In this document: piece by piece, positions 6,354 to 11,189 of the stretch
Position numbering within the stretch: position 1 is the stretch's first letter
Layout of the letters: each line of letters opens with the position of its first letter
NCBI GenBank assembly: GCA_039208045.1
Contig: JBCCRH010000182.1
Coordinates: 1-11,189 of the forward strand
Origin: JBCCRH01 sp039208045
Lineage (GTDB): Bacteria > Bacteroidota > Bacteroidia > Chitinophagales > Saprospiraceae
Direction: 5' to 3'
Length of the DNA: 11,189 nucleotides
Position numbers and translations under genes: made by a program
The notes under the pieces: model-generated
What the model was told of the DNA's origin: nothing
What the model saw: only the letters and a program-made list of their open reading frames with translations
Database searches by the model: none

Positions 6354-7435
6354 GTGAAACGCAAATTTTGCGGCCCCACGCAGAAGATGCTTATGCCGAG
6401 GAATTGGCCAAGCTAGCAGTGATAGATGACTATCCAAAACCTGCCAACTGGAAGCTTTCTCCTTGGGCGGTAGTACAGTACATCATGGGTGGAGAGCTGG
6501 AAGATGGGACTGCTATAGAGCCCAAATATTATGGCAATCGGCGACTCATGGAAGTGGCGGTTGCTACGCTGGTCACTGACCGTGCGCTCCTGCTTTTGGG
6601 GGTGCCTGGGACGGCAAAGACCTGGGTAGCCGAGCATTTAGCGGCAGCGATCAGTGGCGATTCTACCTTGCTCGTGCAAGGGTCTGCTGGAACTAACGAG
6701 GAAGCCCTGCGCTACGGCTGGAATTATGCCCGCCTACTGGCCGAAGGGCCCTCCGAAAAAGCTATCGTGCCGAGTCCTGTGATGGATGCGATGCAGGCAG
6801 GAAAAATAGTCCGGGTAGAAGAGTTGACGCGCCTGCCTGCTGATGTGCAAGACACGCTGATTACGATCCTTTCGGAAAAAATACTACCCGTTCCTGAGCT
6901 AAATACCGAGGTGATGGCTCAAAAAGGGTTCAACTTAATTGCTACTGCAAACGATCGAGATAAGGGCGTCAATGAATTATCCAGCGCCCTGCGCAGGCGT
7001 TTCAATACTGTTGTGATGCCCTTACCGGCAAGTTTAGAAGAGGAAGTTACGATTGTTAAAAATCGAGTCCAAAAAATTGGGGAACGCTTAGCGTTGCCAG
7101 CGGAAGCAGCTCCTATCAAAGAGATTCAGCGCTTGGTAACCATTTTTAGAGAGCTAAGAAGTGGCCGTACTACGGACGGGCAGGTGAAGCTCAAATCACC
7201 CAGCAGCACGCTAAGCACCGCAGAGGCTATATCCGTCATCAACAATGGGCAAGCACTGGCGACGCACTTTGGCAATGGAGCTTTGAAAGCAGCGGATGTG
7301 GCAGCTAGTTTGGTGGGGGCTATTGTAAAAAATCCTACACAGGATAGCGTTATTTGGCAAGAATATCTTGAAACGGTTGTGCGTGAGCGCAAGGAATGGA
7401 AAGATTTGTACCGAGCTTGTAAAGATTTAAAATGA
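6350..7435 (+). CDS. MoxR-type AAA+ ATPase of the DUF5691/DUF5682 cluster
   Basis: Predicted cytoplasmic ATPase that remodels a partner protein or complex, as MoxR-family chaperones generally do. The 361-residue protein has about 65 N-terminal residues, then an AAA+ core with Walker A GVPGTAKT (84-91), a Walker B position reading KIVRVEELTRLP (152-163), sensor 1 in LIATANDRDKG (N201), and an arginine stretch ALRRRF (213-218) as likely Arg finger, followed by a helical lid to about 340. The usual Walker B aspartate is replaced by glutamate (E157-E158), which seems to be a trait of this subfamily. The frame is open back to a GTG at 6269, inside the DUF5691 gene, but ATG at 6350 gives an ATGA overlap and a family-like N-terminus, so I chose it. 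Its own stop overlaps the DUF5682 start the same way. MoxR proteins usually act with a VWA protein; none is nearby. Confidence 0.87.
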   Translation: MSETQILRPHAEDAYAEELAKLAVIDDYPKPANWKLSPWAVVQYIMGGELEDGTAIEPKYYGNRRLMEVAVATLVTDRALLLLGVPGTAKTWVAEHLAAAISGDSTLLVQGSAGTNEEALRYGWNYARLLAEGPSEKAIVPSPVMDAMQAGKIVRVEELTRLPADVQDTLITILSEKILPVPELNTEVMAQKGFNLIATANDRDKGVNELSSALRRRFNTVVMPLPASLEEEVTIVKNRVQKIGERLALPAEAAPIKEIQRLVTIFRELRSGRTTDGQVKLKSPSSTLSTAEAISVINNGQALATHFGNGALKAADVAASLVGAIVKNPTQDSVIWQEYLETVVRERKEWKDLYRACKDLK

Positions 7436-9654
7436 TCCACGTATTTGGTATTCGGCATCATGGGCCCGGCTCTGCACGGCGTGTAGAACGAGCTTTGGAG
7501 CAGTTGCAACCCGACTATGTGCTCATTGAAGGGCCTGCCGATATCGAAAAGGAATTGCAATATGCGCTGCACCCTGACCTAATCCCCCCGGTCGCCCTAT
7601 TGGTATACGATCCCAAAAATTTTGCGCAAGCATCTTATTTCCCATTCGCTGCTTTTTCGCCAGAATGGCTGGCCCTGCGCTATGCTCTACGCGCGAACAC
7701 TCCTGTGGCATTCATGGATTTGCCCATGTCATTGCAATTTGGCTTACGCCAAAATCAACAGCAAGAGCTAGCTTTTGAACAGCCCAAGCAGGACACCTTA
7801 CCGCTACGCGATCCACTGGGGTACATGGCACGACTAGCAGGCTATGCTGATGGGGAGCGATGGTGGGAAGTAACTTTTGAGCATGAAAGCGACGATACAA
7901 AAGTCTTCGATGCAGTACTGACCTTGATGCGTGCGCTAAGGGAAGAGACGAAAGCGCAAGAGCGTATCGAGACGCTGCGCCGAGAAGCATATATGCGCAA
8001 GGTGATTCGGAAAGTGGTAAAAGCTGGTGCGCAGCGAGTGGCTGTTATCTGTGGAGCATGGCACGCCCCAGCGCTTGTTGATTGGCAGCAATACAAAGTG
8101 AGTGCAGACAATCAACTGCTTAAGGGCATCAAAAAGGTAAAAGTAGTTTCCACCTGGATACCGTGGAGTCAAGAATTGCTAGCTACGCAGAGCGGATATG
8201 GCGCCGGGGTGCTTTCGCCCGCGTGGTATGCCTTGCTTTTCGATCAGCCAGAGGAGGTGGTGGTACAGTGGATGGCGCGAGTTTCTTCGCTTCTGCGGGC
8301 ACAAGATTTGGATGCCAGCGCTGCTCATGTGCTGGAGGCGGTTCGCTTAGCGGAAACACTCACTGCTTTGCGCAAAAAGCGTTTGCCTGGGCTGGAAGAA
8401 CTGGAAGAAGCTGCCGTGACGGTATTTGCACAAGGGGCGAGCGAACCATTGGAGCTGATTCGTCAAAAGTTAGTCATCGGAGATCAGGTAGGCCAGGTGC
8501 CAGATAGTATTCCTACCGTGCCCCTCATGAAGGATGTGGAAGCTCAAGTCAAAGCTGCGCGCTTAAAGAAGTTCTATCAAAGCGGCACTAAAGAAGTAAA
8601 AGAGCTAGACCTGCGAACGCCTTCCAACCTGACTGCTAGTATCCTGTTGCACCGCCTGCACCTGTTGGGTATTCCTTGGGGAAATGTGCAAGAGGGTTCA
8701 GAAAAAGCGCTGGGGAGCTTTCGCGAAATATGGGAGCTGTACTGGCAACCCGTTTTTGCCATTCGATTAATCGAAATGGGGATGTGGGGCAACACGCTAG
8801 AGCGTGCTTGTGAAAACTACCTGAGTGATCGCTTAAAATCGATGCGAGAGCTACCGGAACTGACTCAGCTAACGGGGGAAGCACTAAAGGCAAACCTTAG
8901 TAATCTTATTCCGACCCTGGTACAACGCCTTCAACAAGTAAGTGTAGTGACTAAGGATGTACAGTTTTTAATGGATGCTTTTCCTGCGCTGGTGCAGATC
9001 ATCCGCTACGGCAATACCCGCAAAACGGATGTAAGAGCTGTAGAGCAGGTGGCCAACCAACTTGCTCCCAGAATCTGTATTGGCTTGCCCCCTATCTGCC
9101 TGAATATAGAAATCGAAGTGGCTAGAGACATTTTTAAGCAAGTGCTACAAATGAATCACAGCCTTTCACTTTATGGGGAGCAGCAATATATCGATTTGTG
9201 GAATTCCGCTCTTCAGCAAACCGCCACTACTTCATCGACACATCCCTTGTTGCAAGGGCTCACGTCCAGACTTTTATTTGACAAGACAATCTGGGAGGCT
9301 GAAAAAATGGCTGAACGGATGGCCTTTGTACTTTCTGATCGACATCAAGTAGAGGAGGTCGTTTGGTGGTTAGAAGGTTTTTTGCACGGAAGCGGTCTCA
9401 TCTTGGTACATCAGCAAGCGCTTTGGTCGATTTTGGATGCATGGGTGCGAGAAATTCCCATGACCATCTTTATGGAGGTGGTGCCACTGCTAAGGCGCGC
9501 TTTTTCCAACTTTTCGGAGCCGGAGCGGCAGCACTTATTACAATTAGCTCAAGGCAAAAAGGCTGATCAAACCGCAGCGGATATCCCAGAAGCTATCGAA
9601 GCTAAATTCCTAGAGCTTATCGCGCCGGGACTTCGGAATTTGCTTCAAGAATAA
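7432..9654 (+). CDS. DUF5682 family protein, putative TraB/Ere-like fold at N-terminus
   Basis: The 740-residue protein fits DUF5682. The N-terminal part (1-245) alternates beta and alpha and has conserved-looking polar motifs: GIRHHGPGSA (6-15, H9 and H10), VLIEGPADIEKE (30-41, E33), FMDLP (94-98, D96), LRREAYMRKVIR (182-193) and VICGAWHAP (205-213, H211). Their order and spacing recall the GxxH / E / R(N/D)xxM / GxxH signature of TraB, TIKI and erythromycin-esterase-like proteins, so a hydrolase or metal site is possible; this is inference. The remainder (about 270-740) is mainly helical with no motif I recognise. No signal peptide, membrane span, MIDAS or SWIM motif. ATG at 7432 overlaps the ATPase stop as ATGA, implying translational coupling. 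Length is in the usual range. It is the last gene of the operon; a terminator follows about 200 nt downstream. Confidence 0.82.
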   Translation: MIHVFGIRHHGPGSARRVERALEQLQPDYVLIEGPADIEKELQYALHPDLIPPVALLVYDPKNFAQASYFPFAAFSPEWLALRYALRANTPVAFMDLPMSLQFGLRQNQQQELAFEQPKQDTLPLRDPLGYMARLAGYADGERWWEVTFEHESDDTKVFDAVLTLMRALREETKAQERIETLRREAYMRKVIRKVVKAGAQRVAVICGAWHAPALVDWQQYKVSADNQLLKGIKKVKVVSTWIPWSQELLATQSGYGAGVLSPAWYALLFDQPEEVVVQWMARVSSLLRAQDLDASAAHVLEAVRLAETLTALRKKRLPGLEELEEAAVTVFAQGASEPLELIRQKLVIGDQVGQVPDSIPTVPLMKDVEAQVKAARLKKFYQSGTKEVKELDLRTPSNLTASILLHRLHLLGIPWGNVQEGSEKALGSFREIWELYWQPVFAIRLIEMGMWGNTLERACENYLSDRLKSMRELPELTQLTGEALKANLSNLIPTLVQRLQQVSVVTKDVQFLMDAFPALVQIIRYGNTRKTDVRAVEQVANQLAPRICIGLPPICLNIEIEVARDIFKQVLQMNHSLSLYGEQQYIDLWNSALQQTATTSSTHPLLQGLTSRLLFDKTIWEAEKMAERMAFVLSDRHQVEEVVWWLEGFLHGSGLILVHQQALWSILDAWVREIPMTIFMEVVPLLRRAFSNFSEPERQHLLQLAQGKKADQTAADIPEAIEAKFLELIAPGLRNLLQE

Positions 9655-9767
9655 GCTTGCATTGTAGAACTATAGATTTAAAGCGGAATTAACCTTGCCT
9701 TAATTTCCAGTTTATGAATTTGAAGTTCTTTTGTGGTATCGAAATGTTGATTTCTTGCTGTCATCTT

Positions 9768-9805
9768 TTCATGCCGAGCGAAGTCGTTCATGCCGAGCGA
9801 AGTCG
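9768..9805. repeat. Two perfect tandem copies of a 19-nt repeat
   Basis: TTCATGCCGAGCGAAGTCG occurs at 9768-9786 and again, without a gap, at 9787-9805. The second copy continues into AGGCAT (9806-9811), so ATGCC (9790-9794) and GGCAT (9807-9811) form short inverted ends around GAGCGAAGTCGA. The element resembles a dispersed intergenic repeat I associate with Bacteroidota genomes (reverse form reads CTCGACTTCGCTCGGCAT). The rest of 9655-9899 has no gene; an AT-rich weak stem lies at 9685-9708. Confidence 0.75.
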
Positions 9806-9853
9806 AGGCATAAATTGATGCTGTATCTTTCCTGCAATCTAAAGTCGCTTTCT

Positions 9854-9896
9854 TGCCAGGATTATGGTTCTCCATCATGATACTGGCATTTTTTTT
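9854..9896 (+). terminator. Intrinsic terminator of the DUF5691-AAA-DUF5682 operon
   Basis: TGCCAG (9854-9859) pairs with CTGGCA (9883-9888), and inside it ATGG (9864-9867) pairs with CCAT (9872-9875) across a TTCT loop. Eight T residues (9889-9896) follow directly on the plus strand. The orientation fits transcripts from the DUF5682 gene and ends them just before the convergent scpA gene. On the minus strand no T-run follows, so scpA has no equally clear terminator. Confidence 0.65.
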
Positions 9897-9899
9897 ACT

Positions 9900-10655
9900 T
9901 TATTCTTCCTCCTCTCCCTGATAAGCCATAATCCAAAAATTATTCACCCCTTCTCCCGCAACCAAGGCCAACTGTTGCATATTAAGCAGCTCTAAAAGCG
10001 CCAAAAACGTTACGATGGCATGAATGCGGTTGGCACAATCACCAAATAGCACTTGGAAAGTAGCTCGGTTTGAGCGCCGTACCCGATCTAGGATGCGCGT
10101 TTGCTGGTCAGCAATGGTGTAATTAAACTGGATAATTTGGTGAATGGTCTTGGGGTTTTTCTCCTCAAAGCGTTGTACCACGCGCTCGAAGGCTTTAAGT
10201 AAGCGGAAGAGGGTAAGACTCTCAAGCTCGGCATCTACCAGTGCTTTGGTAGCAAGTTGTCGAAGCTCTTTTGAAGCATTGCCACGCAGGTTTTGCTGAC
10301 TTCGCTTTTCTTCTAATTCCCGCATTTCATCCAATACGCTTTTGTAGCGCTTGTATTCTAATAAGCGTTGTACTAGCTCATCGCGAGGATCAATTTCATT
10401 GCCTTCTTCATCGACCGGTTTGCGAGGGATAAGCATTTTCGCCTTAATGCGGCAAAGCGTAGCAGCTACTAAGATGAACTCACTGGCTAAGTCGATATTC
10501 ATCTCTTCCATTTGCCGGATATAGGCTAAAAAGTCGTCCGTAATCTTAGCAATGGGGATATCGTTGATATCCAACTCATCGCGTTCGATGAAGAAGAGCA
10601 GCAGGTCAAAAGGACCTTCGAACTGCGGAATTTTTATCGTATAGCTTTGGCTCAT
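9900..10655 (-). CDS. scpA: Segregation and condensation protein A (kleisin)
   Basis: Kleisin subunit that bridges the SMC dimer and ScpB in the chromosome-condensing complex on the nucleoid. The 251-residue protein begins MSQSYTIKIPQFEGPFDLLL, the family signature, followed by FFIERDELDINDIPIAKIT (21-39), ASEFILVAATLCRIKAKMLI (about 58-77), and a charged central region with EEGNEIDPRDELVQRLLEYKRYKSV. The C-terminal winged-helix part (about 190-245, ending VTFLALLELLNMQQLALV) would contact the SMC head. The frame is open back to a GTG at 10685, adding 10 residues, but ATG at 10655 places the conserved start correctly. scpB is not adjacent, and it is convergent with the DUF5682 operon. No strong TTTG/TAnnTTTG promoter was found upstream. 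Confidence 0.94.
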   Translation of the reverse strand: MSQSYTIKIPQFEGPFDLLLFFIERDELDINDIPIAKITDDFLAYIRQMEEMNIDLASEFILVAATLCRIKAKMLIPRKPVDEEGNEIDPRDELVQRLLEYKRYKSVLDEMRELEEKRSQQNLRGNASKELRQLATKALVDAELESLTLFRLLKAFERVVQRFEEKNPKTIHQIIQFNYTIADQQTRILDRVRRSNRATFQVLFGDCANRIHAIVTFLALLELLNMQQLALVAGEGVNNFWIMAYQGEEEE

Positions 10656-10732
10656 AAGAGTTGCAAGGTAAGAAAAAGTCGGCACGCGCTGAGTATGCTT
10701 ATCTACACAGGACAGCTTTGTGATCCATGGAG

Positions 10733-10776
10733 TTATTTTTTTTGAAAATAATTGTGGAATTTTGAGTTTTCTGCGT
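10733..10776 (+). repeat. Composite repeat, copy 2 (upstream of the methyltransferase gene)
   Basis: TTATTTTTTTTG (10733-10744), TTGTGGAATTT (10752-10762) and TTTCTGCGT (10768-10776) repeat the three blocks of 4709-4753 in the same order and orientation. After it, GCGTTTT (10773-10779) can pair with AAAACGC (10791-10797). AAAACGCCTAA (10791-10801) also occurs in reverse complement at 4826-4836, again just before a start codon. TTTG at 10741-10744 with GAGTTTTC 19 nt later is a loose promoter-like pair. The remaining scpA-methyltransferase spacer (10656-10732) shows nothing clear. Confidence 0.55.
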
Positions 10777-10817
10777 TTTTAGTATGTCTTAAAACGCCTA
10801 AACTTGATGATCCAATT

Positions 10818-11189
10818 ATGCCAAACAAAGGTAAGTTATACCTCATTCCCACCCCCTTAGGAGAAGGAGTCACTCACAGCATTCCTAGCTATGTTATAGC
10901 AATCCTACACCGTTTAGATTATTTTATTGCCGAACGCGCCAAAACTGCACGGCAGTTTATAAAAAGTACACAACCGACTAAGCCATTCAACAGCCTCACT
11001 TTTTTTGAGCTAAATAAACGAACGGCGATAGAGGAGCTACCTTCCTTTTTGACGCCAGCCATACAAGGGGCAGATATTGGACTCCTGTCGGAGGCAGGAT
11101 GCCCAGGCGTAGCTGACCCGGGCGCACAAGTGGTGCAGCTGGCTCATGCGCAAGGAATAGAGGTAGTACCACTAGTTGGGCCCTCTTCC
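10818..11189 (+). CDS. SAM-dependent methyltransferase, tetrapyrrole-methylase fold (partial, 5' end)
   Basis: The window holds the first 124 codons, in frame to the edge. MPNKGKLYLIPTPLGEG matches the N-terminus of the tetrapyrrole (corrin/porphyrin) methylase superfamily, and GLLSEAGCPGVADPG (residues 88-102) is the SAM-side loop, equivalent to ISDAGTPLISDPG in RsmI, the 16S rRNA C1402 2'-O-methyltransferase. The sequence differs from canonical RsmI (threonine replaced by cysteine; FIAERAKTARQFIK at about 36-49). It fits better the second, shorter RsmI/YraL-like methyltransferase of Bacteroidota, whose substrate I do not know, so I withhold the symbol rsmI. The ATG at 10818 is preceded by a leader carrying the composite repeat and a 7-bp hairpin. 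Divergent from scpA. Confidence 0.83.
   Translation, partial: MPNKGKLYLIPTPLGEGVTHSIPSYVIAILHRLDYFIAERAKTARQFIKSTQPTKPFNSLTFFELNKRTAIEELPSFLTPAIQGADIGLLSEAGCPGVADPGAQVVQLAHAQGIEVVPLVGPSS

Noticed and set aside
7126..7572. 148-codon minus-strand frame across the AAA+/DUF5682 junction
   Set aside because: It is antisense to two well-supported overlapping genes and shows no recognisable family features.
8163..8507. 114-codon plus-strand frame inside the DUF5682 gene
   Set aside because: Gly/Arg/Ser/Cys-rich shadow of the DUF5682 reading frame with no start signal.
9685..9708. Possible terminator stem GGAATTAA / TTAATTTCC just after the DUF5682 gene
   Set aside because: AT-only core with a bulge and no following T-run; the stem at 9854-9896 is far stronger.
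9768..9805. CRISPR array
   Set aside because: There are two abutting repeat units with no spacer and no cas genes in the window.
9678..9878. 66-codon minus-strand frame between the DUF5682 gene and scpA
   Set aside because: It is built from the tandem 19-nt repeat and the terminator, has no protein-like pattern, and frames of this kind arise readily from that repeat.
10656..10685. GTG start extending ScpA by 10 residues
   Set aside because: ATG at 10655 places the conserved IPQFEGPFDLLL segment at the usual distance from the N-terminus.

Overview
The window looks like a chromosomal segment of a Bacteroidota bacterium, most plausibly Saprospiraceae or a close relative. The protein families look typical of that phylum: a PepP-type aminopeptidase, a short ATP synthase epsilon subunit paired with atpD away from the other atp genes, ScpA, and a short tetrapyrrole-methylase-like protein distinct from canonical RsmI. 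The candidate promoters also fit the Bacteroidota TTTG / TAnnTTTG pattern, and no clear Shine-Dalgarno sequences precede the starts. The genus is inference; no rRNA is present.

Layout. 1-84: 3' end of an unidentified + strand gene. 161-1465 (+): aminopeptidase P. 1552-3399 (-): atpC and atpD, convergent with pepP and separated from it by a hairpin terminator. 3400-3710: divergent regulatory region with a strong promoter candidate for atpDC lying inside a long imperfect dyad. 3711-4724 (+): family 2 glycosyltransferase with an extra C-terminal Rossmann-like domain. 4725-4838: palindromic intergenic element. 4839-9654 (+): three tightly coupled genes, DUF5691 protein, MoxR-type AAA+ ATPase and DUF5682 protein, each junction being a 4-nt ATGA overlap. 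9655-9899: a 19-nt tandem repeat and a good intrinsic terminator. 9900-10655 (-): scpA. 10818 to the window end (+): 5' part of a SAM-dependent methyltransferase.

The most interesting block is 4839-9654. DUF5691, MoxR and DUF5682 proteins usually occur together, commonly with a SWIM zinc-finger protein and a VWA-domain protein. Here only the three core genes are present, closed by a terminator and followed by a housekeeping gene, so the VWA and SWIM partners are absent or elsewhere. The role of the set is unknown. MoxR proteins generally act as ATP-driven remodelling chaperones, and the DUF5682 N-terminus has spaced His/Glu motifs resembling the TraB/TIKI/erythromycin-esterase group of metal-dependent or hydrolase-like proteins.

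Outside the genes, the leaders of the DUF5691 operon and of the methyltransferase gene share a composite repeat of about 45 nt. One copy overlaps the 3' end of the glycosyltransferase gene. This suggests a common promoter-like or mobile repeat element.
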